Below, piece by piece: positions 1-7,854 of a DNA stretch of 64,000 bases; positions within the stretch are counted from its first letter, which is position 1; the number at the start of each line of letters is the position of its first letter. Position numbers and translations under genes: made by a program. Under the pieces are notes generated by a model. It saw nothing but the letters and a program-made list of their open reading frames with translations. It was not told where the DNA came from and ran no database searches. The stretch lies in contig NZ_FSRA01000001.1 of assembly GCF_900129465.1 (NCBI RefSeq), positions 3,102,482 to 3,166,481 of the forward strand, read 5' to 3'. The DNA is from Chitinophaga niabensis (GTDB taxonomy: Bacteria > Bacteroidota > Bacteroidia > Chitinophagales > Chitinophagaceae).

Positions 1-600
1 GAAGCTGCTGATCTCGTAGGTGTATTTATTGCCATTTTTCTCAAATACCTTCATACGGGCCAGGGTGGAGTTCTTTTTGTCCACATCCACCAGTACTTTA
101 AAGAAGGTTTTGGATTTATCTGTAGGCGTAAGTTCAATGTTCTGCAACACCTTACCTTTCTCTGTGCTTTCGCCGGTGAGGCGGTACAGGAAATCCTTAT
201 CGTAGAAATTGGTGAAGATCTTGGCAGGCGTCATGCTGGTATTGCTCTGGTCCACATTGTTAATGGTCACTTCGTTCACATCTTTGGCATACGTCCAGGA
301 GGTTTTATTGTCGCTGATGATCTCCTGTTCTCCCATGATCACTTTATATTTAGGCCCTTTTACATATACAGAACCCTTTTTGGAGTCTGTTACGCTGTTA
401 TTGGCACCTTCTACTTTCAGGATAAAATTGGCGATAACAGATTTCAGCGATTTGAATTTCTTGCTCACATTATCCAGCACCACTTTAGCCTTCGGATCGT
501 TCTGACCCAGGGAGCCTACAGGAGTTTTGGTTTGCGCCATGGTGCTGAATGCCATTCCGAACATGACCATGCCCATCAATACCGTTTTCTTCTTCATCAT
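1..600 (-). CDS. lolA: LolA-family outer-membrane lipoprotein carrier, 3' end outside window
   Basis: Two hundred codons read without a stop from an ATG at 600 down to base 1, so the gene is cut by the window edge. The first 20 or so residues are a Lys-rich start plus hydrophobic core ending in TMAQ, a Sec signal peptide. What follows (KVVLDNVSKKFKSLKSVIANF, then strand-rich sequence with GPKYKVIMGEQEII and WTYAKDVNEVTI) is the pattern of LolA proteins, which carry lipoproteins through the periplasm. It follows ftsK on the same strand, a common Bacteroidota arrangement. The tandem ATG codons at 600 and 597 leave a one-codon start ambiguity. The family call is by pattern; the C-terminus cannot be seen. 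Confidence 0.8.
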   Translation of the reverse strand, partial: MMKKKTVLMGMVMFGMAFSTMAQTKTPVGSLGQNDPKAKVVLDNVSKKFKSLKSVIANFILKVEGANNSVTDSKKGSVYVKGPKYKVIMGEQEIISDNKTSWTYAKDVNEVTINNVDQSNTSMTPAKIFTNFYDKDFLYRLTGESTEKGKVLQNIELTPTDKSKTFFKVLVDVDKKNSTLARMKVFEKNGNKYTYEISSF

Positions 601-694
601 AGTTTTTAAGTGTTACAGTTATAGGGTATAAGACAAATGTTGTGCCGCATCGTTTAACGGCTGCTGTTAAAGAAATGCAAAACTCGTTCTTTTA

Positions 695-3268
695 TCACAT
701 ACTGCCGAGGATTTCCTCCAGATCGGCCTCAGTTTTAACATTCACTTCCCGTGCCTTGCTTCCCAGGTTAGGCCCTACGATCCCTGCTGCTTCCAGCTGG
801 TCCATCAGCCTGCCGGCCCGGTTGTATCCCAGTTTCATCCTTCTTTGCAACAGGGAAGTGGATCCCTGCTGGTTCTGAACGATCACCCGGGCAGCCTCGT
901 CGAACAGCGGATCGCGGTCTGCCAGGCTGAAATCCTTGCCTTCCATTTCCTTTTCATCCACATATTCCGGCAACATGAAAGCTTCCGGATAACCCCGCTG
1001 CTCCCCGATAAATTCCACTACCCGCTCTACTTCCGGCGTATCCACAAAAGCACACTGCAGGCGCACCAGCTCTCCGTTGAAAGAGATCAGCATGTCCCCC
1101 TGCCCTATCAGCTGTTCGGAACCGCCAATATCGAGGATCGTACGGGAGTCTATTTTAGACGACACTTTAAAGGCAATCCGTGCGGGGAAGTTTGCTTTAA
1201 TTGTTCCGGTGATGATATTAACAGAAGGACGCTGCGTGGCAATGATCAGGTGAATACCAATGGCCCGTGCCAGCTGTGCCAGCCGTGCAATCGGCATTTC
1301 CACCTCTTTACCCGCCGTCATGATCAGGTCCGCAAACTCATCTATCACCAATACTATGAATGGCAGGAAGCGGTGCCCTTTTAATGGATTCAGGCGGCGT
1401 TCCGTGAATTTCTTGTTGTATTCGCGGATATTACGGGTACCTGCTTCTTTCAGCAGATCGTAGCGAAGGTCCATTTCAATACACAGGGCATTGAGGGTAT
1501 GCACCACTTTTTTAGTATCCGTGATAATGGCATCCTCTTCCCCGGGCAATTTAGCCAGGAAATGTTTTTCAATGAGCTTGTAGAGGGAAAGTTCCACTTT
1601 CTTTGGATCTATCAGTACAAACTTCAGTTGGGAAGGATGTTTTTTGAACAACAGTGATACAAGCAGGGTATTAATACCTACAGATTTACCCTGACCGGTA
1701 GCACCCGCCATCAGCAAGTGGGGCATCTTGGCCAGATCGGCTATAAAGTTCTCGTTATCGATCTTTTTACCAATTGCAATGGGAAGGTCCATCTGGCTAT
1801 GCAGGAACTTATCAGAGGCCAGCATGTTCCGCAGGGAAACGATGGTCTTTTTCACATTCGGCACCTCAATACCGATCGTTCCTCTTCCCGGAATAGGCGC
1901 AATGATCCGGATACCCAATGCAGAGAGGCTGAGTGCAATATCATCCTCCAGGTTTTTGATCCGGGAGATCCGCACACCTGCAGCCGGTACTATTTCGTAG
2001 AGCGTAACGGTAGGCCCAACGGTAGCACTGATCTTCTGGATTGAAATATCGTAGTTCTTGAGCGTGTCTATGATCTGGTTCTTGTTCAGTTCCAGTTCGG
2101 AAGCATCCTGCACAATCTTATCTGAGCCGTGATTATCCAGCAGGTCCAGTGTAGGGTATTTGTAATCCCTGAGGTCCAGCGTGGGTTCATATGGATCAGC
2201 CAGTACCGGTTCTCTCACGGGTTCCAGCTCTTCGATCGCTTCTTCATCCGGGTCTTCAAAAACAGGTTTTATCTCAAAGGCAACTTCTGCCGTGTCGTTC
2301 TTTTTACGGGCGGGTGGCGGAGTAACAGGCAATTCTTCCTGGATAAAGATCTTCGCTTCCTGTTCCGGTACTTCCGGAATAACAGGTGCAGGTGGTTCCG
2401 GCACTGCTACCGGCGGTACATAAGCAGCCGGTTCTTCTTTCTCTATCAATTGCAATTCCTGCTCAAACTCTTCTTCTTCCTCAACCGGCACCAGTGTTAC
2501 CAGGCTTTCACCTCCTTTATAGGCATTCTTCTTTTCTTCAACAGGCGGTTTTACCGGCAACAGTTCTTCTTCTTCCTCCGGTTCCCCGAATCCGGCAAAA
2601 GCTTCTTTCACCGGTTTGGGTTTACGCTCCGGTAATTTGAAATCAATATTGAACTTCCAGATCACCCAGCTTAGCCCTGCCAGTACCAGTAACAATCCGG
2701 CCCCGGTTTTACCCAGGAACCCGCTGGTCCATTTATTCAGGCTATCCCCCAAAGCTCCTCCCCAGGGGAAAGCGGCATTGCCTGACAGGAAAGCCATGGT
2801 CATACTGATGAACAGCAATCCGAACAGGATATATTTCACATTGCGCCAGATGCGGAAAACGCGGCGGCCTACAATGAAATTGATACCAATAATGAAAAAG
2901 AAATAGCAGAACAGGTAAGAGGCAATACCAAAACCTTTGAAAAAGAACCAATGGGAGGTAAAGGCACCTAAGCGGCCCAGGAGGTTATCCACCTCTATCT
3001 CGTGCATGAAAAGCACCTGCGAGGAATAACGGAAAACCTTGTCCTGGTCTTCTTCCCAGGTAAATAAATAAGAAGTGAACGCAATAAAGCAATAAAGGGC
3101 TAACAAAAGAAATACAGCGCCAAGCACTTTATGGGTGCGCTCGTCCTTCACCAGTTCCTTCACTTTTACTTCAGGCTCCTTATCGGGCTTGAGTACATCA
3201 GGATTTGGTGGCTGCTCTTTCTTCTTTTTAGGTTCTTTCTTTTCTGATTTCAGTGTGTTTCCAGCCAT
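695..3268 (-). CDS. ftsK: FtsK/SpoIIIE DNA translocase
   Basis: Septal DNA pump that moves chromosome termini during division. A Lys-rich cytoplasmic tail (about 45 residues) is followed by four membrane segments up to about residue 210, a Glu/Pro-rich linker to about 375, and the RecA-like motor. Walker A is GATGQGKS near residue 525 and Walker B VIDEFADLI near 645; the C-terminal winged-helix gamma domain (LLQRRMKLGYNRAGRLMDQL) reads near 805-835. Length (about 857 residues) is normal for Bacteroidota FtsK. I chose the ATG at 3268 (MAGNTLK); an in-frame ATG four codons upstream at 3280 is also possible. The gene is 19 bases downstream of the DUF423 gene on the same strand, and lolA follows it. 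Confidence 0.95.
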   Translation of the reverse strand: MAGNTLKSEKKEPKKKKEQPPNPDVLKPDKEPEVKVKELVKDERTHKVLGAVFLLLALYCFIAFTSYLFTWEEDQDKVFRYSSQVLFMHEIEVDNLLGRLGAFTSHWFFFKGFGIASYLFCYFFFIIGINFIVGRRVFRIWRNVKYILFGLLFISMTMAFLSGNAAFPWGGALGDSLNKWTSGFLGKTGAGLLLVLAGLSWVIWKFNIDFKLPERKPKPVKEAFAGFGEPEEEEELLPVKPPVEEKKNAYKGGESLVTLVPVEEEEEFEQELQLIEKEEPAAYVPPVAVPEPPAPVIPEVPEQEAKIFIQEELPVTPPPARKKNDTAEVAFEIKPVFEDPDEEAIEELEPVREPVLADPYEPTLDLRDYKYPTLDLLDNHGSDKIVQDASELELNKNQIIDTLKNYDISIQKISATVGPTVTLYEIVPAAGVRISRIKNLEDDIALSLSALGIRIIAPIPGRGTIGIEVPNVKKTIVSLRNMLASDKFLHSQMDLPIAIGKKIDNENFIADLAKMPHLLMAGATGQGKSVGINTLLVSLLFKKHPSQLKFVLIDPKKVELSLYKLIEKHFLAKLPGEEDAIITDTKKVVHTLNALCIEMDLRYDLLKEAGTRNIREYNKKFTERRLNPLKGHRFLPFIVLVIDEFADLIMTAGKEVEMPIARLAQLARAIGIHLIIATQRPSVNIITGTIKANFPARIAFKVSSKIDSRTILDIGGSEQLIGQGDMLISFNGELVRLQCAFVDTPEVERVVEFIGEQRGYPEAFMLPEYVDEKEMEGKDFSLADRDPLFDEAARVIVQNQQGSTSLLQRRMKLGYNRAGRLMDQLEAAGIVGPNLGSKAREVNVKTEADLEEILGSM

Positions 3269-3287
3269 AATCGAAATCAAAAGTAAC

Positions 3288-3674
3288 TTATTTCCTGAGC
3301 ACGCCCAATAGCAATGCTACCCATCCTGCAATAAAAAACAGGCCGCCTAAGGGGGTGATGGCACCAATGCCTCTGAGCCCTACGGTTTCAGTTGCTTTCA
3401 ACAGGGTCAATGCGTACAGGGAGCCGCTGAAAAGCAGGATGCCTATCAGGAAAAACCTGCCCGCCCAAACAAGTTGAGGTGTGGGAATATGTGCATATAA
3501 AATACCCACAGCCAGGAGGGCAAACACATGATAAAATTGGTAGGTTACACCGGTCTGGAAAGTGCTTACGGTTTCCATAGGAACGAGTTCTTTCAGCTTA
3601 TGTGCGCCAAATGCGCCCAATATCACTGCAAGGCCTCCTAACAGTGCTGCCCAAACGAGAAATGTTTTATGCAT
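3288..3674 (-). CDS. DUF423 family membrane protein
   Basis: A 128-residue protein that is almost entirely four hydrophobic helices. The start (LLGGLAVILGAFGAHKLK), the central YQFYHVFALL and the end (ITPLGGLFFIAGWVALL) are the hallmarks of DUF423, a small inner-membrane family (YgdD-like) with no settled function. Its first 8 bases overlap the 3' end of aroK, so the two are probably translated together, and ftsK follows. It is full length for the family. Confidence 0.85.
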   Translation of the reverse strand: MHKTFLVWAALLGGLAVILGAFGAHKLKELVPMETVSTFQTGVTYQFYHVFALLAVGILYAHIPTPQLVWAGRFFLIGILLFSGSLYALTLLKATETVGLRGIGAITPLGGLFFIAGWVALLLGVLRK

Positions 3675-4173
3675 TGTTGATCAGTTTATCAAAGGTCTCC
3701 AAAGTTATTTCATCTTCACTAATGATAATCTGACTTTGCTCATAAAAGGGCTGGCGTTCTGCTAATTTCTTTTCGGTGAAAGACATCAGCTCTTCTGTTC
3801 CCAGGTCCTGTATAAGGGGGCGTTTGTATTGTTTCCTTTGCAGGCGTTCCACCATTACTTCCAGGGAAGGGTTCAGCCAGATGGTAGTGCCGGCCTCATT
3901 CATAAAGTCCATGGTATCTGAAAAACAGGGCGTGCCCCCGCCGCAGGAGATCAGGAAGGAATCATTGTCTGCGGCCAGTTCCCGCAATACTTTGCCTTCT
4001 GCTTTACGGAAGTAGTCTTCGCCTTTTTGATTAAAGATATCGGCAACAGACATCCCTTCCCTTTCCACGATCACTTCATCCAGGTCGAAATACGGCAGGT
4101 TCCAGTGAATGGCCAATTGTTTGCCCCAATAGGATTTTCCGGCTCCCATGAAACCCAATAGAAATAGTTTCAA
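3667..4173 (-). CDS. aroK: Shikimate kinase
   Basis: Phosphorylates the 3-hydroxyl of shikimate, the fifth step of chorismate and aromatic amino acid synthesis, in the cytoplasm. The P-loop GFMGAGKS is at residues 7-14, the shikimate/Mg site FDLDEVI near 31-37, and the GGGTP loop near residue 80; the lid with ERLQRKQYKRPL follows. At 168 residues it has the usual length. It overlaps the DUF423 gene by 8 bases, a sign of translational coupling. A hairpin lies between this gene and the phosphopantetheinyl transferase upstream. Confidence 0.92.
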   Translation of the reverse strand: MKLFLLGFMGAGKSYWGKQLAIHWNLPYFDLDEVIVEREGMSVADIFNQKGEDYFRKAEGKVLRELAADNDSFLISCGGGTPCFSDTMDFMNEAGTTIWLNPSLEVMVERLQRKQYKRPLIQDLGTEELMSFTEKKLAERQPFYEQSQIIISEDEITLETFDKLINNA

Positions 4174-4191
4174 AGCTGATAGTTTTACGGC

Positions 4192-4222
4192 GCAGAAAGT
4201 AAAAAATCTTTTTTACTTCTGC
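4192..4222 (-). terminator. Hairpin between phosphopantetheinyl transferase and aroK
   Basis: Arms GCAGAAAGTAAAAAA and TTTTTTACTTCTGC pair with one bulged base around a 2-base spacer. It lies right after the stop of the transferase gene and before aroK on the minus strand. The T run is inside the hairpin rather than after it, so it could be a weak terminator or an attenuator. Confidence 0.35.
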
Positions 4223-4226
4223 ACGA

Positions 4227-4856
4227 TTACTTTTTATTCTCCCCTGACACCCAGGCCAGGCAAAGGTCTTTATCCATTAAATACTGAAGGTCCAGCGTGG
4301 CGATCCGGTCTCCTTTCAGAAAATCGCAGGTAAGGAAACCTGTTTGTCCGAAAGCAAAAACCTGGAGCTGCATATTGGCCTTAAAATCCAGCCCTCCCAT
4401 TCCATACCATTTATACACCGCTTCCTTGGCAGACCAGCAAACGGTTTGATGCGCCAGCTGGTTTTCGGAAGATAAAAATTCGGCTTCCCTCGGCGCCAGG
4501 AATTTATGGGCAACCCGCGCTACCTTGGGTTGTACTTTTTCAATATCAATGCCTACATGTTCCCGCCTGCTCACAATGGCGGCTGCAAAATCCTCACAAT
4601 GGGAAATGGAAAAATGGTAAGGATTTCCCGGAATATAGGGTTTCCTGCTGTCCATGATCCTTATCTCATTTACGGGTAGGTCCGGGAAAAGCTCCACTAA
4701 GAGATACCTCCCGGCAAAATGCTGCAGGCGTTTGTGCGGGTGATGCACTTCGGGCTCAATGGTTACCGCTGTTCTGAAGAATGCTTCTTCTTCACCAATT
4801 TTCCACACTCCCAGCTTCGTATCCTGATCTATTTGTATCGTTCGTATTAATGGCAT
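4227..4856 (-). CDS. 4'-phosphopantetheinyl transferase superfamily protein (Sfp-type)
   Basis: Moves the phosphopantetheine arm of CoA onto a serine of an acyl, peptidyl or aryl carrier protein. The 209-residue length and three motifs fit the Sfp type: FSISHC near residue 82, VGIDIE near 100 and WSAKEAVYKWYG near 141-152, which hold the Mg-binding Asp/Glu and catalytic Lys. No carrier protein or polyketide/peptide synthase is in the window, so the partner is unknown; it may serve the fatty-acid carrier or a distant secondary-metabolite cluster. It is divergent from dcd. Confidence 0.85.
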   Translation of the reverse strand: MPLIRTIQIDQDTKLGVWKIGEEEAFFRTAVTIEPEVHHPHKRLQHFAGRYLLVELFPDLPVNEIRIMDSRKPYIPGNPYHFSISHCEDFAAAIVSRREHVGIDIEKVQPKVARVAHKFLAPREAEFLSSENQLAHQTVCWSAKEAVYKWYGMGGLDFKANMQLQVFAFGQTGFLTCDFLKGDRIATLDLQYLMDKDLCLAWVSGENKK

Positions 4857-4866
4857 AAATTCGCCG

Positions 4867-4886
4867 CATTAAATGCGAATTTAATG
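4867..4886. promoter_or_regulatory. Inverted repeat between divergent genes
   Basis: CATTAAA, six bases, TTTAATG. It sits 11 bases upstream of the phosphopantetheinyl transferase start and about 45 bases upstream of dcd. Size and place fit a dimeric regulator site, but no binding data can be read from sequence. Confidence 0.3.
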
Positions 4887-4928
4887 GGAAATACCCAACT
4901 GGCCTAACCTACTAAACAAATCACATTC

Positions 4929-5465
4929 ATGATCTTGTCTGACAAAAGGATTTTAGAGGAAATTGAAAAGGGCACTATCGTGATCAGCCCTTATGATCGC
5001 AAATTCCTGGGTACCAACTCCTACGATGTACATCTGGGAAAGTACCTGGCCACTTATAAGGACAGGGTGCTGGATGCCCGCAGGCACAATGAGATCGTGC
5101 ATTTCGAGATCCCGGAAGAAGGTTTCATCCTTCAGCCGAATACGCTCTACCTGGGTGTTACACTTGAATACACGGAAACGCATGCGCATGTTCCTTTCCT
5201 GGAAGGCAAGTCCAGCACAGGCCGCCTGGGTATCGATATCCATGCTACCGCCGGAAAAGGAGATGTAGGCTTTTGCAACACCTGGACGCTGGAGATCTCC
5301 TGCGCACAGCCGGTACGCATTTATGCAGGCATGCCTATCGGACAGCTGATCTACTTTGCAGTGGAAGGAGATGTGGAAACTTTCTATAATAAGAAAGGCG
5401 ATGCGAAGTACAATGGGCGTACGGTGCGGCCTGTGGAGAGCATGATGTGGAAGAATGTGTTTTAA
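4929..5465 (+). CDS. dcd: dCTP deaminase
   Basis: Turns dCTP into dUTP and ammonia, feeding dUMP and dTMP synthesis. The 178-residue protein shows the dUTPase-like trimeric fold with the conserved SSTGRLGID at residues 95-103 and the segment WTLEISCAQPVRIYAGMPIG, in which Glu122 matches the catalytic glutamate of the family. The start is the first ATG after the divergent intergenic region. It is followed by a strong intrinsic terminator, so it is probably transcribed alone. Confidence 0.92.
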   Translation: MILSDKRILEEIEKGTIVISPYDRKFLGTNSYDVHLGKYLATYKDRVLDARRHNEIVHFEIPEEGFILQPNTLYLGVTLEYTETHAHVPFLEGKSSTGRLGIDIHATAGKGDVGFCNTWTLEISCAQPVRIYAGMPIGQLIYFAVEGDVETFYNKKGDAKYNGRTVRPVESMMWKNVF

Positions 5466-5490
5466 CAACTGATATTCAATTGATTATATA

Positions 5491-5518
5491 AAAAGGTCCG
5501 GCATTCCGGGCCTTTTTT
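5491..5518 (+). terminator. Intrinsic terminator after dcd
   Basis: AAAAGGTCCGG, loop CATT, CCGGGCCTTTTTT with one T-G pair. GC-rich stem followed by a T run, 26 bases after the dcd stop. Confidence 0.85.
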
Positions 5519-5576
5519 GTGCCATTATAATTTCTAAAATTTATACACTACTTTCATTCCCATTAACAAAACCAAT

Positions 5577-5987
5577 ATGAGCTCCAAGTCTAACAGAAGA
5601 AAATTTCTGGGCACTGCCGCTGCCCTCGCTGCAGGTACTGCCGCAGTGGCCATGCCTTTGTCCAATCAGCCACCGAAATACCCGGTAGTTCACCATGTAT
5701 TTTTCTGGCTGAAGAACCCTGATTCCAAGGAAGACCGCGCTAAACTGATAGCAGGGGTAAAATCCTTATCTAAAATACCTACCGTAAAAGAACTGCGCGT
5801 AGGTGTAGTGGCCAGCACAGAGAAAAGGGACGTGGTAGATAACAGCTGGGCTGTTTCCGAACTGATGTTCTTTGCCGACCTCGCAGGCCAGGAAGCCTAC
5901 CAGACCCATCCCATCCACCTGGAATTCATTAAGAATTGCAGTCCTCTCTGGGATAAAGTAATTGTGTACGATGCCGTAGAAGCATAA
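5577..5987 (+). CDS. Tat-exported Dabb (stress-responsive A/B barrel) family protein
   Basis: 136 residues. The N-terminus has a twin-arginine signal (NRRKFLG, then an Ala-rich hydrophobic stretch ending near residue 27). The body begins VVHHVFFWLKNP and has the ferredoxin-like dimeric alpha/beta barrel pattern of Dabb proteins (SELMFFADLAGQEAYQTHPIH). The family has no single known reaction; members may be small isomerase- or monooxygenase-like barrels. Its stop is 2 bases before the DinB-like gene, and those two plus the esterase form a likely operon. Tat export implies folding, perhaps with a ligand, before transport. Confidence 0.8.
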   Translation: MSSKSNRRKFLGTAAALAAGTAAVAMPLSNQPPKYPVVHHVFFWLKNPDSKEDRAKLIAGVKSLSKIPTVKELRVGVVASTEKRDVVDNSWAVSELMFFADLAGQEAYQTHPIHLEFIKNCSPLWDKVIVYDAVEA

Positions 5988-5989
5988 TT

Positions 5990-6478
5990 ATGGCTACTGA
6001 ATACTGGATGAGCGGGCCGGTAGAAAACATACCGGCATTACTGCAACCTGTTGCACATGCATTGTTGCAGGCTAACAGGGAAGTGAATACCATGATGCAG
6101 GGATTCCCGGAAGAAAAACTATGGGAAGCCCCCCGGGGCGTTGCCGCTCCCGGATTCCACCTGCAACATATGAGCGGTGTGATAGACAGGCTGTTCACTT
6201 ATGCCCGCGCAGAATTGCTGAGCCAGGAACAATATGATCAGTTAGCGGAAGAAGGAAAACCGGTGGCAACCTCCGCCGCTTTGCTCCAACGTTTTGATGA
6301 ACAGGTGAAAAAAGCCCTTCAGCAATTATCTCAAACAGATCCCAACACGCTTACCGACTTCCGTGGTGTTGGCAGGAAGCAACTGCCTTCTACCGTAATG
6401 GGTTTATTATTCCACGCCGCAGAACATACCATGCGCCATACCGGCCAGTTATTAGTTACTGTTAATGTCTTAAAATGA
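5990..6478 (+). CDS. DinB family protein
   Basis: 162-residue four-helix protein of the DinB/YfiT superfamily. Conserved histidines that would bind a metal are in FHLQHMSGVIDR (near residue 58) and in HAAEHTMRHTGQL near the C-terminus. DinB-like proteins include thiol-dependent S-transferases, but the substrate here is unknown. It starts 2 bases after the Dabb gene and overlaps the esterase start by 4 bases, so the three genes are coupled. Confidence 0.8.
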   Translation: MATEYWMSGPVENIPALLQPVAHALLQANREVNTMMQGFPEEKLWEAPRGVAAPGFHLQHMSGVIDRLFTYARAELLSQEQYDQLAEEGKPVATSAALLQRFDEQVKKALQQLSQTDPNTLTDFRGVGRKQLPSTVMGLLFHAAEHTMRHTGQLLVTVNVLK

Positions 6479-7284
6479 AAAAACTCCTCGTTATATTTTT
6501 CCTGCTGGCTTGCGGCGTTGCGCAGGCAGCTAAAGTTGACACCGTTGATACCTATAGCAACGCTATGAAAAAAAACATCAAAGCCGTAGTGATCAGGCCG
6601 GATAATTATGCTGATAAAGCAGAATGGCCGGTTGTTTATCTTCTGCATGGCCATGGTGGCAGCTACAACAACTGGGTAAAGAATGTGAAATATGTACAGG
6701 ATGCAGCAGACCAGTTGCAGATGATGATCGTTTGCCCGGATGGCGGCGTAAGCAGCTGGTATTGGGATAGCCCGGAAGATGCATCCTGGAAATATGAAAC
6801 CTATGTGGCAGGAGAGCTGGTGAAATGGGTAGATGCGAATTACAAAACAAGGAAAGATGCAAAAGGCAGAGGGATCACCGGCCTGAGCATGGGTGGCCAT
6901 GGTGCACTTTACCTTGCATTCAGGCACCAGGATGTTTTTGGCACTGCCGGCAGCATGAGCGGTGGTGTGGACATCCGCCCTTACCCCAACAACTGGAACA
7001 TGGCCAAACGTTTGGGCACACAGGCGGAACAACCGGAACGCTGGGATAAATACACCGTGATCAATATGCTGCATCTGCTCACGCCCAATTCACTGGCTTT
7101 GATCATTGATTGCGGAACGGAGGATTTCTTCTATAAAGTGAACGAAAACCTGCATAAAGAACTACTGTACCGCGGCATTCCGCACGACTATTTAACCAGG
7201 CCCGGCGCACATAACTGGGATTACTGGAACAATGCCGTGCAATACCAGTTACTGTTCATGCACAACTTCTTTGATCGTAAATAA
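6475..7284 (+). CDS. Secreted esterase, D-family alpha/beta hydrolase
   Basis: 269 residues with a Sec signal peptide (MKKLLVIFFLLACGVAQA). The alpha/beta hydrolase core reads VVYLLHGHGGSYNNW (oxyanion region), the nucleophile elbow GLSMGG with Ser near 138, an acid near DCGTEDFF, and His in GAHNWDYW near 246. This arrangement fits the esterase D/feruloyl-esterase/mycolyltransferase-like family that cleaves acyl esters, often on plant polysaccharides. The exact substrate cannot be read. It overlaps the DinB-like gene by 4 bases and ends just before a strong terminator. Confidence 0.82.
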   Translation: MKKLLVIFFLLACGVAQAAKVDTVDTYSNAMKKNIKAVVIRPDNYADKAEWPVVYLLHGHGGSYNNWVKNVKYVQDAADQLQMMIVCPDGGVSSWYWDSPEDASWKYETYVAGELVKWVDANYKTRKDAKGRGITGLSMGGHGALYLAFRHQDVFGTAGSMSGGVDIRPYPNNWNMAKRLGTQAEQPERWDKYTVINMLHLLTPNSLALIIDCGTEDFFYKVNENLHKELLYRGIPHDYLTRPGAHNWDYWNNAVQYQLLFMHNFFDRK

Positions 7285-7294
7285 TACACAACAT

Positions 7295-7333
7295 AAAAAG
7301 GGCCGTCTCGAAGCAGGAGACGGCCCTTTTTTT
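7295..7333 (+). terminator. Intrinsic terminator after the esterase
   Basis: AAAAAGGGCCGTCTC, 7-base loop, GAGACGGCCCTTTTTTT: a 15-bp perfect stem with a T run. It closes the Dabb-DinB-esterase unit. Confidence 0.92.
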
Positions 7334-7359
7334 ATGTCCTGACCGCTGATCATTAAAGG

Positions 7360-7390
7360 TTGCAGGAGTATTTCATTATTGTTATATTTG
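7360..7390 (+). promoter_or_regulatory. Bacteroidota-type promoter of the molybdenum hydroxylase operon
   Basis: TTG at 7360-7362, 20 bases, then TATATTTG at 7383-7390, matching the TTG / TAnnTTTG consensus of the Bacteroidota primary sigma factor. The predicted start of transcription is near 7397, about 14 bases before the ATG at 7411, which argues against any start codon upstream. Confidence 0.75.
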
Positions 7391-7410
7391 AAACAGGTCA
7401 ATTTACGTCT

Positions 7411-7851
7411 ATGAAGATCAATGTCAATTCCACTGATTATACACTTGACGTACCAGATAACACCACTCTACTAGATGCTTTAAGAATCCATTTGAACCTA
7501 ACGGGCAGCAAATACGGCTGCGGCGAAGGGGCATGTGGTGCCTGTAAAGTATTGGTAGATGGCCGTGCGATGCCTTCGTGCATTACACCTGTTGCGAGTG
7601 TACAGAACAAGGCCATCCTTACAATAGAAGGATTGGAAAAGGATGGAAAACTGCATCCCATGCAACAGGCCTTCCTGGATGCGGATGCATTTCAGTGTGC
7701 CTATTGTTCTTCAGGTATGATCATGGCCGCCATTGCATTGAAGATGAAAAACCCGAAACCCAGTCGGCAGGAGATCATAGACGCCATGCAGGGTAATATC
7801 TGCAGGTGCTGTGTGTACCCACGCATCATTAATGCCATCAGCAAAGCTTAA
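7411..7851 (+). CDS. [2Fe-2S] subunit of a molybdenum hydroxylase (first copy)
   Basis: 146-residue electron-transfer subunit of the xanthine dehydrogenase/isoquinoline 1-oxidoreductase type. The plant-ferredoxin cluster motif GCGEGACGAC plus a Cys about 11 residues on binds the first [2Fe-2S]; FQCAYCSSG and NICRCC bind the second. It has no signal peptide, so it must be exported with its Tat-signalled partner. I chose the ATG at 7411 (MKINVNS) because the promoter TATATTTG lies just upstream, inside any longer frame. The molybdopterin subunit starts 3 bases after its stop. NICRCC has an extra Cys compared with the second copy's NICRCA. Confidence 0.9.
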   Translation: MKINVNSTDYTLDVPDNTTLLDALRIHLNLTGSKYGCGEGACGACKVLVDGRAMPSCITPVASVQNKAILTIEGLEKDGKLHPMQQAFLDADAFQCAYCSSGMIMAAIALKMKNPKPSRQEIIDAMQGNICRCCVYPRIINAISKA

Positions 7852-7854
7852 CCC

